The position numbers and the translations under genes were made by a program. Shown here piece by piece: positions 25,957-34,309 of a stretch of DNA of 64,000 nucleotides. This DNA is from Clostridiales bacterium (GTDB lineage: Bacteria; Bacillota; Clostridia; Christensenellales; UBA1242): assembly GCA_003524095.1 (NCBI GenBank), contig DOEE01000003.1:186001-250000 (forward strand), written 5' to 3'. The notes below the pieces were generated by a model that worked only from the letters and a program-made list of their open reading frames with translations, was not told the origin of the DNA and did no database searches. How positions within the stretch are numbered: position 1 is the stretch's first letter; each line of letters opens with the position of its first letter.

Positions 25957-26205
25957 TTATTTGTTTTCGTCTAAATATTTTTGCATGGCTAAAGCCAATT
26001 GGTCGGGGCAGGATGTTCCATTTCGACACTGAATTCCTTTGAGTCTTTCGATTACTTGACTTGGAGTTAATCCTATGACTAGTTTAGAAAGTCCTTGGGT
26101 ATTTCCGGTACACCCGCCAACAAACTCGCACGAAGTAATTTTTCCGTCAGAAACATCGAATAATATTTTTCTGGAACACACATTTTTTGGAACAAATGTA
26201 AACAT
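25957..26205 (-). CDS. TSCPD domain-containing four-cysteine protein
   Basis: 82 aa. The C-terminal motif TSCPDQL gives the family its name, and four Cys (C9, C26, C32 and the two in CRNGTSC) suggest metal or cluster binding. Stand-alone small TSCPD proteins of this type are widespread in clostridia; related segments occur at the end of class II ribonucleotide reductases. The function is not established. RBS GGAG precedes the ATG. It lies 17 nt downstream of the DUF4364 gene, so they are co-transcribed. Confidence 0.85.
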   Translation of the reverse strand: MFTFVPKNVCSRKILFDVSDGKITSCEFVGGCTGNTQGLSKLVIGLTPSQVIERLKGIQCRNGTSCPDQLALAMQKYLDENK

Positions 26206-26222
26206 AAGTTTCTCCTTTGTAG

Positions 26223-26759
26223 TTAGTTATCTAACAAATTTTCGTAGATATTTTCGTATATAACTGGTGCTTTTTCTGTCCAACGACGTGAAGCCTCGAC
26301 AGCCGATTGTCTAGTAGGTGCTTTTAGTTGAATTTCCAGCAAGGAATTTGTCATCGCAGGTTCTTTTATTTTGAAAGTCACATAGTAAGTTCCGTCTGGA
26401 TTTTTGGAGTATTCAGACACATATTCTTGACTACGTTTGAGATTCATTCTGTTTTCTTGGGCATATGTTGTTATTCTTTCTCGCATATCTTGGGGAATTC
26501 TATAATAAAAATGACTCAAACAGTTTCTTCCGTCAAATGTAATCGTATATCTAGTTTCTTCGCCTTTAACTTTTTCTTCACAAATAAACTTAACACTGAG
26601 TAGTTCGTACATCGCTTCCTTGACATCAAGATAAGTAAACCAATTGTTTGAACTTGTACAAATGTCAATTATGTTATTTTCTGTCAAAGGGATTTCCATT
26701 TTGTCTAGCACAAATAGTAATTTTAGTTTGTGAATGGTGTTGTCTTGCTCAAAATCCAT
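26223..26759 (-). CDS. DUF4364 family protein
   Basis: 178 aa. The N-terminus NTIHKLKLLFVLDKMEIPLTENNIIDICTSSNNWFTYLDVKEAMYEL is a winged-helix-like domain typical of DUF4364, followed by a strand-rich C-terminal half (TYYVTFKIKEP, LLEIQLKAPT). Likely a transcriptional or RNA-binding protein, but no target is known. The ATG at 26759 is chosen because GGAGAAATT lies before it; the longer in-frame start lacks an RBS. Confidence 0.8.
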   Translation of the reverse strand: MDFEQDNTIHKLKLLFVLDKMEIPLTENNIIDICTSSNNWFTYLDVKEAMYELLSVKFICEEKVKGEETRYTITFDGRNCLSHFYYRIPQDMRERITTYAQENRMNLKRSQEYVSEYSKNPDGTYYVTFKIKEPAMTNSLLEIQLKAPTRQSAVEASRRWTEKAPVIYENIYENLLDN

Positions 26760-26930
26760 AATTTCTCCGTAGTTTTTTGTATTTCGTACATATTTTAGCA
26801 CAAAATATTCTTAAATGCTAAATAAAATGACAACTTTTTTGAAATCATCAAAAAAAATACTCATAAATATTTTATTTTGTTTGTTAAAATAACAAAATTA
26901 TAATACAATATAATTACAAAAGGGGAGTTT

Positions 26931-27707
26931 ATGGTAACTAACGAAGAAATACAAAATATTGTAGATTTTTATAAAGCCTGCGATGAAATGATTGAAGGCA
27001 GATTTATTTTGTCGGATACCAAAGTCGCAAATATTCTCAAATGCGTTGTCAAGTCTACAACAATATATAATCTTTATTCAAATTGTATGAAAGACTTTAA
27101 GTTTAAACAAGTTTTGGAAAGAAGTTTGGCAAGCAATCCAAATAATGGTGGTTATTTTGTAATGAGCGATGATGAAAAAGAAATCGTTGCTTTTGTTACA
27201 TGTCTACTTTTGGAAGTGGACAAAAAGAATATAAACTTGCAAACTTTTGTAACAGAAAATTTCTTTAGTCAAGACGGATATAATATTAGTTATAGCAATT
27301 TTGCGTTGACGGTACTCGTTGCGTATAAAACCGCTGTCAAAAATCTAATTGGTGTTGACGAAAATGGAAATCAAGACACAACGGAAGACTTGAGTCAAAG
27401 CCAAATCACAATGGACGAAACAATTGATGCTATTGAAACAGATAAAAATACAAAAATTCTCTTTGCAAACTTGATGATGAGCATAAGCGAACTTAATAAT
27501 GCCATAAATGACAACCATCATATCAAGTATGACGAAAAGGAAGAGTTGCTAATAGTTCTCAAGGCTTTGAGTAGGGCGGTTAAACTCGAAGAACTTTTAA
27601 TAATTAACGCACTTCTTGTTCCACTTGAGCATACTCTTTCAAAAAACAAAAAATTAAAAAAGTTATACGAAAATTTAAAAATGTTAATTGCGGATATTTA
27701 TTATTAA
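26931..27707 (+). CDS. conserved helical protein, unknown
   Basis: 258 aa, hydrophilic and mostly helical, without signal peptide or transmembrane segment. There is an acidic Gln/Thr-rich linker (GNQDTTEDLSQSQITMDE, about residues 143-160) between an N-terminal helical domain and a Leu/Lys-rich C-terminal helical region (KALSRAVKLEELLIINALL...). AAAGGGGAG precedes the ATG. Not recognised. Confidence 0.6.
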   Translation: MVTNEEIQNIVDFYKACDEMIEGRFILSDTKVANILKCVVKSTTIYNLYSNCMKDFKFKQVLERSLASNPNNGGYFVMSDDEKEIVAFVTCLLLEVDKKNINLQTFVTENFFSQDGYNISYSNFALTVLVAYKTAVKNLIGVDENGNQDTTEDLSQSQITMDETIDAIETDKNTKILFANLMMSISELNNAINDNHHIKYDEKEELLIVLKALSRAVKLEELLIINALLVPLEHTLSKNKKLKKLYENLKMLIADIYY

Positions 27708-27711
27708 AACA

Positions 27712-27756
27712 CATGCAGGGTAGATTTATTATAAGTTTACTCTGTGTTTTTGTTTT
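27712..27756 (+). terminator. imperfect terminator after the 258-aa gene
   Basis: ACACATGCAGGGTAGATTTA pairs imperfectly with AAGTTTACTCTGTGT, followed by T-rich sequence. Confidence 0.5.
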
Positions 27757-27866
27757 TAAATCCAAATAATTAATATTTTAAGAAAACCAAAATTTGACAT
27801 TCTGTAATATAGATATCAAAACTAGATTGATTAAAAAATTTAATTGTCAAAAATCTTTCGTTAATA

Positions 27867-28850
27867 TTAGATTTTTAAAATCAGAACAATCAACCAAGAT
27901 ATTAAGCCAGAAATAATAGCATGTGTGAGTTTTATTAGGAAAAACTTTTTGTAGGACATATCAAAATCCTTTAAATATGTAAATGCCTGAGCGTGAATAG
28001 ACAACCCGCCAAAGGATATAAGAAAAGTTCCCAAAATTGTCAGCATTTTGAAACTTAGTCCAGTTTGTCCAAGCATTATAGCGCCACTCGTCACTTCAAT
28101 AATTCCACAGATAATAGATGTTGAAATACTGCTATCTACTCCAATAATTTCAAGTAAGTTACAAATAGGACTAAATATTTTCAAAGTATTCAAAATACTC
28201 AAAAGCATATAAAATAATGCTATAAATCCGCCAACAACCATAATAGACATTATGCTTGACGACATTGTTTCGTTTAGAATATTTTGTGGCTTGGAAGAAT
28301 TAAATGATTGTATGCAGGTTATATCTTTTTTGTTTCGATACAATAGTCCATTTAGCATTGCTCCAAAAATATGCGAAATTAGCATAATTATCCCGATACT
28401 AACGTTTCCAAACATGTTTGTCGCCACAGTTCCAATAATAAATAACGGACCAGAAGTGCTTGCAAACGAAGTTATTGTATGGGCTTCGGATTTGGAGATG
28501 TTTCCCGATTTGTATAAATCTGATGTTAGTTTTGCACCCACCGGATAACCAGATATTATACTCATAAGATAAATATATCCAGATAGTCCGCCAACCCCAT
28601 AGAGTTTTTGAGTGACGGGTGTCAAACTTTTGCTTAATGTTCCCAAAAAATCGCTATAAGACAAAAGTTTTGTTAGTATAAAAAATGGAAGCAGTGCAGG
28701 CAATACACTTGTTGCCCAAATTCTAACGCCTTCAAAAAAAGAATTTGAAGCGGTTTTGGGCATAATTACAATTGTAATTATGCAGATACACAACAAACAC
28801 ACATAAGTTATTTTGAAAATATTTATTTTTTTTGTTGGGGTTTTTGTCAT
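27867..28850 (-). CDS. ylbJ: sporulation integral membrane protein YlbJ
   Basis: 327 aa, about eight transmembrane helices with two Gate (nucleoside-recognition) domains. Diagnostic segments are WATSVLPALLPFFILTKLLSYS, the SGYPVGAKLTSDLY motif and FASTSGPLFIIGTV. In B. subtilis YlbJ is made in the mother cell under sigma-E and is needed for cortex formation. The ATG has no SD box; CATATTTT lies just upstream (TTAATCATATTTTAATATA then ATG), which would give a leaderless mRNA from a CATA-type -10. Confidence 0.88.
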   Translation of the reverse strand: MTKTPTKKINIFKITYVCLLCICIITIVIMPKTASNSFFEGVRIWATSVLPALLPFFILTKLLSYSDFLGTLSKSLTPVTQKLYGVGGLSGYIYLMSIISGYPVGAKLTSDLYKSGNISKSEAHTITSFASTSGPLFIIGTVATNMFGNVSIGIIMLISHIFGAMLNGLLYRNKKDITCIQSFNSSKPQNILNETMSSSIMSIMVVGGFIALFYMLLSILNTLKIFSPICNLLEIIGVDSSISTSIICGIIEVTSGAIMLGQTGLSFKMLTILGTFLISFGGLSIHAQAFTYLKDFDMSYKKFFLIKLTHAIISGLISWLIVLILKI

Positions 28851-28986
28851 TATATATTAAAATATGATTAAAAATAATATTGTATTCGTGCGACAGAAGT
28901 TAATATGAAAATAATCCAAAATTTTTTGGTTTAAACATATTTAAAGTAATTTGCATATGATGAAAAAATTAGAAAAAGGGAAAAAT

Positions 28987-29763
28987 ATGAAAGATAAAAA
29001 AGTTGCATTAGTTTTGAGTGGTGGCTCGGCACTTGGATTTGCGCATGTTGGGGTAATTGATGTTTTGCAAAAATACAATGTTCCTATAGACATAATAGTG
29101 GGAACAAGTATGGGCGGACTTGTTGGTGCGGCATACGCTTCAGGCATGACTGTTCAAGAAATGACCAAGTTTGCATGTAAGTTTAGACGTATACATTTCT
29201 TTGATGTTAACTTTAATGCAAGCGGACTTTTTTCGGGCAAGGGTGTTATGCGAAATATTAACAAGTTTTTGCCGGACAAAAAAATAGAGAATTGCAAGAC
29301 AAAATTTGCTTGTGTTTCGTGCGATTTGCTTACTGAAAAGGAAGTGGTATTTAAATCTGGTAGCATTCGTGATGCGGTGAGATCTACACTGTCTATTCCC
29401 GGATTTTTCGTTCCTTTCAAAAAAGGCAACCAACTGCTTATAGATGGCGGATGTGTTAATAATATGCCAGATGATGTGGCAAAAAACCTTGGAGCAGACA
29501 TAATAATTTCGGTCGACGTTTTGGAATTTTGCAAAGTTGAAACTAGACCAAAAAATGCAATTGAAACTCTAGTGGGGGCAATAAATATACTCACAAAGTC
29601 TTTGCAAAATATTAAGGCTACAAATTCGGATATTATTTTAAGACCAAATCTAAAAGGTTTTACACAAATGAGTTTTGGAAAAACTAACGCACTCAAAATT
29701 ATAGAGAAAGGTCGAATTGAGACCGAAAAACACATAAATGAAATTTTGAAGTTGATAAACTAA
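28987..29763 (+). CDS. patatin-like phospholipase family protein (RssA-like)
   Basis: 258 aa serine lipase/hydrolase fold. Oxyanion segment LSGGSALGFAHVGV, nucleophile elbow GTSMGG, and catalytic Asp in IDGGCVNNMP, giving the Ser-Asp dyad. The ATG at 28987 is chosen because AAAAAGGG precedes it by 6 nt; the in-frame start 36 nt upstream has no RBS. Similar small proteins are common in Firmicutes and their substrates are unknown. Confidence 0.88.
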   Translation: MKDKKVALVLSGGSALGFAHVGVIDVLQKYNVPIDIIVGTSMGGLVGAAYASGMTVQEMTKFACKFRRIHFFDVNFNASGLFSGKGVMRNINKFLPDKKIENCKTKFACVSCDLLTEKEVVFKSGSIRDAVRSTLSIPGFFVPFKKGNQLLIDGGCVNNMPDDVAKNLGADIIISVDVLEFCKVETRPKNAIETLVGAINILTKSLQNIKATNSDIILRPNLKGFTQMSFGKTNALKIIEKGRIETEKHINEILKLIN

Positions 29764-29796
29764 AAAAATTACTGGATTTAAGTCCAGTAATTTTTT
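29762..29796. terminator. bidirectional terminator between patatin and tmcAL genes
   Basis: AATTACTGGA/TCCAGTAATT stem, 6-nt loop, with A-run and T-run flanks. Confidence 0.85.
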
Positions 29797-29797
29797 G

Positions 29798-31060
29798 TTA
29801 CATTTTGGTGTACTTGACACTTTGGGTATATAGGTCGGGTGCAAAGTTTGGAATAGTTTTGCTCTTTTTGAGAAGCAAATTAAATACTGCATTTGCTCTA
29901 TCTTCGATATTTGCAAGTGTCACATATTCTTCGCTTGGATTGCGTACAATATTGCTATTTCGAATGATTAGATTTGTATTAGCACTAACCGAACTTAGAC
30001 AATCCTTTTTTTCTGCATTAAATGCCAAAACTTTGATAAAGGGGAGTTTATCCATTTTGTAAATTTCAGAGACGATATTTTTGTCTATTTTCAAAAGTAG
30101 TCTAAGCACAATTCTTTTGAGTCTAGTGTATGTGTATCTTTTTGTTTTGACATCAAGAAGCAATTCATTAAAGTCTTTGAACTTTTTGGCACTTTCCAAA
30201 AACCTATTTTCAATTCCTTCGGATACATCATAAACATTTTTGTAATCACTAGCCAAACTTGTCTTGACAACATAAGAACAAAGGTCATTATATAAATTTA
30301 AGTCTGGTAAGCCAAATTCGTCTATGTCGTCTTTGAGAAGTTTGTAAGTAAATGATGGAACAAGTTTTTTGATTGCCCTAATTTTTTGTTTGCTAAGTAG
30401 TTTTGTTCTGATTGCGGTGGCACTACTATCTTTGCCATTAAGGTCGGCAGAATTATAATCGCTATTTGACCTAGTTGTAAAGATTGGCTCAATTTTGCTT
30501 TTAGTTCTAATTAAGGCTTTGAGATATTCAATTGCAAGAATATTATTAGGCTTGGTAAGAATATTCAAAGTTTCGGTGATTTCACTAAATTCAACTTTGT
30601 CTTCTTTCATAAGTTCTTCAATTGCTTTTTGACGACTAACCGGCAAACTATCTCCCAAATCTAAAAACTTTTTAAGTTTTTCTTTGTATTCTTTTGGTTC
30701 GTTTGCAAAATATTTGGCAATCTCTTTGAGAAGTTCAAAGTTTTCAGTCTCGCATCCAAAAGCAAGATGTGTAACATCGTCAAACGAATTAGCAATTTTA
30801 ACTCCCGCCAAAGCAAATATCTCCGCCGAACTGCAACAATATGCAGTAGGGATTTGAACAACAATATCTGCTCCAGCTTCTAATGCCATTCTCGCTCTAA
30901 CATATTTGTTTGTAATGGCGGGTTCGCCACGTTGAGTAAAGTTTCCTGCTTGAATGCACATTACAGCATCACAACCGCTTAGTTCCTTGGCTTTTTGGAT
31001 ATGATACAAATGTCCGTAGTGTAAGGGGTTGTATTCACAAATTATTGCACAGATTTTCAT
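29798..31060 (-). CDS. tmcAL: tRNA(Met) cytidine acetate ligase
   Basis: Forms N4-acetylcytidine at the wobble position of elongator tRNA-Met, using acetate and ATP rather than acetyl-CoA. 420 aa, the usual length. The nucleotidyltransferase HxGH-type motif is EYNPLHYGHLYHIQKAK, followed by MCIQAGNFTQRGEPAI and TAYCCSSAEIFALAGV. RBS AGGAG lies before the ATG. The acetate-forming pta-ackA genes lie divergently next to it. Confidence 0.93.
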   Translation of the reverse strand: MKICAIICEYNPLHYGHLYHIQKAKELSGCDAVMCIQAGNFTQRGEPAITNKYVRARMALEAGADIVVQIPTAYCCSSAEIFALAGVKIANSFDDVTHLAFGCETENFELLKEIAKYFANEPKEYKEKLKKFLDLGDSLPVSRQKAIEELMKEDKVEFSEITETLNILTKPNNILAIEYLKALIRTKSKIEPIFTTRSNSDYNSADLNGKDSSATAIRTKLLSKQKIRAIKKLVPSFTYKLLKDDIDEFGLPDLNLYNDLCSYVVKTSLASDYKNVYDVSEGIENRFLESAKKFKDFNELLLDVKTKRYTYTRLKRIVLRLLLKIDKNIVSEIYKMDKLPFIKVLAFNAEKKDCLSSVSANTNLIIRNSNIVRNPSEEYVTLANIEDRANAVFNLLLKKSKTIPNFAPDLYTQSVKYTKM

Positions 31061-31196
31061 ATTTACTCCTAAATTAATTTACAATTTGATTAAATTTTAG
31101 TAAACTAAGTATGTTGAATTTTTGGTTAATTATTTAGTAAATTGTAATACAATTAACAAAATTTAACAAATAAATCTTTAAGGATTTTGAATTTTT

Positions 31197-32183
31197 ATGA
31201 AAAAAACACAAACTTTGAGCGAATTATGGAAGGAAAAAGCCAAACAAAATTCTCGCACGATTGTTCTTCCTGAGGCGTATTTTAGCAAAAGAGTTTTGGA
31301 TGCGGGACTGCTTGCTAGTACTCAAAAAATTGCAAAAATTATTTTGCTTACAGACAACGACGAATTTATTTCCAGTAATAATATCGTCGAAAATGAGTAT
31401 CTAAAAGTTGTTAACATCAAAACTCATGAAATAAGAGAAATGTTAAGTTCGGCACTCTATGAAAAACGCAAAGAAAAAGGGATTTCAAAAGAAGACGCAG
31501 ACGCACTTATTCAAAACTCAGTATACTTTGGAACGATGATGGTTGACTTGGGTCTTGCTGATGGATTGGTTGCTGGAGCGGAGATTGCAACAGCCGAAAC
31601 TTTCAAACCTGCTTTTCAAATTATTAAAGGCAAGACAAAAGACACAAAAATTTCAAGTTTCTTTGTAATGACTAGAGATGATGAAACTTATATCCTTTCG
31701 GATTGTGGTGTTAATATTAATCCAACCGCCGAAGAGATTGTTGAGATAGCCAAACTTAGTGCAGAGTCTGCAAGAGTAATTGGCGGACTAGAAAATCCAA
31801 AGGTTGCACTTCTTAGTTATTCTACTCTTGGCAGTGCTGAAGGTGATGATGCAGTTAAGATGCGAACCGCCAAAGAACTTTTGAAAACTCAAAATGTAGA
31901 TTTTGTGTTTGATGGCGAGATGCAACTAGATAGTGCAATTGTTCCTAGTGTTGCAAAACTCAAAGCACCAAATAGTCCTATCCAAGGCGACGCTAATGTT
32001 TTGATATTTCCAAATTTGTCTGCAGGTAATATCGGCTACAAAATTATGCAAAGATTTGGTGGATTTAGTGCAGTTGGCCCAATTGCTCAAGGCATGCGAA
32101 AACCTATTAACGATGTAAGTAGGGGTGCAAGTGTTCAAGATATAGTCGAAGCAATAGCAATTACAGTGCTTCAATGTGAATAA
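31197..32183 (+). CDS. pta: phosphate acetyltransferase
   Basis: Acetyl-CoA plus phosphate to acetyl phosphate; 328 aa short form without the N-terminal DRTGG part. Visible blocks are RTIVLPEA, SAEGDDAVKMRTAKELL, GEMQLDSAIVPSVAKLKAPNSPIQGDANVLIFPNLSAGNIGYK and GPIAQGMRKPINDVSRG. AAGGA lies before the ATG. It is followed after 17 nt by ackA; together they make ATP and acetate from acetyl-CoA, as expected for a fermenter. Confidence 0.95.
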   Translation: MKKTQTLSELWKEKAKQNSRTIVLPEAYFSKRVLDAGLLASTQKIAKIILLTDNDEFISSNNIVENEYLKVVNIKTHEIREMLSSALYEKRKEKGISKEDADALIQNSVYFGTMMVDLGLADGLVAGAEIATAETFKPAFQIIKGKTKDTKISSFFVMTRDDETYILSDCGVNINPTAEEIVEIAKLSAESARVIGGLENPKVALLSYSTLGSAEGDDAVKMRTAKELLKTQNVDFVFDGEMQLDSAIVPSVAKLKAPNSPIQGDANVLIFPNLSAGNIGYKIMQRFGGFSAVGPIAQGMRKPINDVSRGASVQDIVEAIAITVLQCE

Positions 32184-32200
32184 TTTTTTAGGAGATTTTT

Positions 32201-33403
32201 ATGAAAGTTTTAGTTATAAATGCGGGCAGTAGTTCGCTTAAGTTCCAACTTATTGATATGCAAACAAAGGAAGTTGTTGCCAAAGGCAATGTAGAAAAAA
32301 TTAACGAAGGCGGTTCATTTTTAAAGTACAAGGCCAAAGGTCAAGAGTATAAGTTTGAAAAAGAAATTGTCAACCATAGCGAAGGTATGGAATTTTTGCT
32401 TGAAAAATTGACCGATGAAAAAATTGGTGTTGTAAAAAGTCTTGATGAAATCGAGGCATTTGGTCATAGAGTTGTAAATGTTGGTGAAGACTATTTTGAT
32501 AGCACACTAGTAACACCAGAAATTTTGGAAGATTTTAGACTCAAAGTGGATTTTTCACCACTTCATGTTCCCGGTGCAATTTGTGGAATGGAAGCGGCCA
32601 TGAAAATTTGTCCAGACAAGCCAAATGTTGCTGTTTTTGATATCGGTTTTCACAAATCTATTCCTGAACATATTTTCAAATATGCAATTCCACAAAAATA
32701 CTATGATGTTTACAAAATTAGACGTTATGGTGCACATGGAACAAGTCACTACTACGTTACTCAAAGATGTGCTGACTTGCTTGGCAAAAAACCAGAAGAT
32801 ATTAATATTGTTTCGTGTCACCTAGGCTCGGGTGCTAGTATTACTGCAGTTAAGAATGGCAAGAGTTTTGATACTTCAATGGGATTTACTCCGCTTGAAG
32901 GAATTATGATGAACACAAGGTCGGGAGATATTGACCCGGCGGTTATTGAATATATTTGCAACAAGGAAGGCAAAACTGTAAGCGAAGTTGTAAGAATGCT
33001 TAACAAACAAAGCGGACTTCTTGGTGTAATTGGAACTGGCATGGCTGACATGAGAGATATTACTGAAAATTTGTCTGACCCTAATGTAAAAATGGCTTTT
33101 GATATGTATTGTCATCGTATCAAAAAGTATATTTCGGCATACATGGGTGTTCTTGGCGGGGCCGATGCTATTGTGTTTACAGCAGGTTGTGGAGAACATA
33201 CACCAGAACTTAGAGAAGCAGTTACCGAAGGGCTTGAATTTATGGGTGTTGAACTCGACCATGACCTTAATAACTCCGCTCCACGTGGAAAAGAGGTGTT
33301 AATTTCAAAACCATCGTCAAAGGTTAAGATTTTTGTAATTCCTACCGACGAAGAAATGGTTATTGCCGAAGAAACCGTCAAAACTATTAATAATTTGAAA
33401 TAA
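32201..33403 (+). CDS. ackA: acetate kinase
   Basis: Acetyl phosphate plus ADP to acetate plus ATP. 400 aa, typical. N-terminal INAGSSSLKFQL, the block FDIGFHKSIPEHIFKYAIP, RRYGAHGTSHYYV, CHLGSGASITAVKNGKSFDTSMGFTPLEG and the C-terminal TAGCGEHTPELRE are all present. GGAG lies 8 nt before the ATG. Second gene of pta-ackA. rpmF follows but has its own promoter. Confidence 0.97.
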   Translation: MKVLVINAGSSSLKFQLIDMQTKEVVAKGNVEKINEGGSFLKYKAKGQEYKFEKEIVNHSEGMEFLLEKLTDEKIGVVKSLDEIEAFGHRVVNVGEDYFDSTLVTPEILEDFRLKVDFSPLHVPGAICGMEAAMKICPDKPNVAVFDIGFHKSIPEHIFKYAIPQKYYDVYKIRRYGAHGTSHYYVTQRCADLLGKKPEDINIVSCHLGSGASITAVKNGKSFDTSMGFTPLEGIMMNTRSGDIDPAVIEYICNKEGKTVSEVVRMLNKQSGLLGVIGTGMADMRDITENLSDPNVKMAFDMYCHRIKKYISAYMGVLGGADAIVFTAGCGEHTPELREAVTEGLEFMGVELDHDLNNSAPRGKEVLISKPSSKVKIFVIPTDEEMVIAEETVKTINNLK

Positions 33404-33418
33404 TTTTATAAATAGTGG

Positions 33419-33447
33419 TTGACAAATGCCAAAAATTAGTATAAAAT
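33419..33447 (+). promoter_or_regulatory. promoter of rpmF
   Basis: TTGACA, 17-nt spacer, TAAAAT in the ackA-rpmF gap; transcript start would be about 25 nt before the RBS AGGAGG. Confidence 0.7.
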
Positions 33448-33478
33448 TGCATTAGTCGAAAAAATTAGGAGGTGCAGT

Positions 33479-33679
33479 ATGGCAATAGTACCAAAGGGTA
33501 AAGTTTCAAAAGCAAGGCGTAATTCCAGAAAAGCAAATTGGAAAATTTCAACACCTTCTATGGTTGAATGTCCACATTGTCATGAATTAAAGGCAAACCA
33601 CAGAGTATGCAAGAAATGTGGTTACTATGACGGCGAACAAAAAGTAGTTGTAGAAAAAGAAAAGAAAGAAACAAAATAA
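33479..33679 (+). CDS. rpmF: 50S ribosomal protein L32
   Basis: 66 aa. N-terminal MAIVPKGKVSKARRNSRKANW and the zinc-binding CPHC...CKKCGYY pairs are those of L32. AGGAGG precedes the ATG. In many Firmicutes a DUF177 (yceD) gene directly precedes rpmF; here it is absent, and rpmF has its own promoter after ackA. Confidence 0.97.
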   Translation: MAIVPKGKVSKARRNSRKANWKISTPSMVECPHCHELKANHRVCKKCGYYDGEQKVVVEKEKKETK

Positions 33680-33697
33680 TTGCTATTTTGAAATATA

Positions 33698-33735
33698 GTA
33701 AAAATCCACGGGTTTTACCCGTGGATTTTTTTACT
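33698..33735. terminator. strong bidirectional terminator after rpmF
   Basis: GTAAAAATCCACGGG pairs with CCCGTGGATTTTTTTAC through a short T-rich loop. It also overlaps the end of a remnant frame on the - strand. Confidence 0.9.
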
Positions 33736-33841
33736 ATCTTTGTTTTGAAGAGTCTAATTTGTATTCGTTATAAATTTCGTTTGTAAATTGATTCATATAA
33801 GAATAATTTTTGATTAAATCTTGTGTAAGAGTAAATTGGGC
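33734..33841 (-). pseudogene. remnant C-terminal coding fragment (35 codons)
   Basis: On the - strand a frame with no start codon of its own at the upstream end runs from just after a TAA (33842-33844) to a TAG at 33734-33736. It reads AQFTLTQDLIKNYSYMNQF and continues with TNEIYNEYKLDSSKQR: hydrophilic, helical, with codon use like the neighbours. It stops right beside the terminator as a real gene would. The likely explanation is the 3' end of a gene truncated by the sequence at 33842-34160. Confidence 0.4.
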
Positions 33842-34160
33842 TTAGGTGGACTAGGAGTATGGTTTTATCCTAGATTTTTAACTAGTGAATCATTGTTGGG
33901 AACTACAAGACCCATAACTATTTGGTTGGCGAAATCAAAACGGTTAGAGTACAAATAAGTAGAAATTCGATATATGTAATAACTTTTAGGGGTGGCGGGA
34001 CAAGAGCACACAATGGAAAGATATTTGACGGACTAGTTGAGATAGATTTTTGGTCATCGCCACCAGTTAAAATCCGTTGGAAAACAAAAAATTCAAACTC
34101 AGTCGCCACACGTCCACCTTGCAATATTCGAAAAGCAATATTTGGGATATTTTAATAATT
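33842..34160. other. unexplained structured segment in the rpmF-plsX gap
   Basis: A gene-free stretch with higher GC than its surroundings. It contains several pairing candidates: ACTAGGA/TCCTAG(A)T (about 33849-33876), and GGTGGCGGGA (about 33993) against TCGCCACC (about 34057) and CGCCAC (about 34103). Short frames on both strands (33922-34155 + and 33918-34124 -) have no RBS. The - strand translation (GGRVATEFEFFVFQRI then TGGDDQKSI) reminds me of small unnamed frames in other gut clostridia, but that is memory only. Could be a non-coding RNA, a mobile-element remnant or decayed coding DNA. Confidence 0.35.
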
Positions 34161-34188
34161 TTTGTAAAAATGTTTTGTACTTATTTTA

Positions 34189-34217
34189 TTGATATTTTCC
34201 TTGTAATAATATATAAT
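34189..34217 (+). promoter_or_regulatory. promoter of plsX-rnc
   Basis: TTGATA, 17-nt spacer, TATAAT, about 90 nt before plsX. Confidence 0.65.
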
Positions 34218-34309
34218 AAGAGTACATTTAAATAAGTTACTAATAATTTCGTTGATATTTTTTTTCAAACGGACTTGTTAATAACTTTTTTTGAAACATT
34301 GGAGAAATT

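Noticed and set aside
33918..34155. Overlapping short frames on both strands in the rpmF-plsX gap
   Set aside because: No RBS, no coding signature of neighbours; kept only as part of the unexplained segment.
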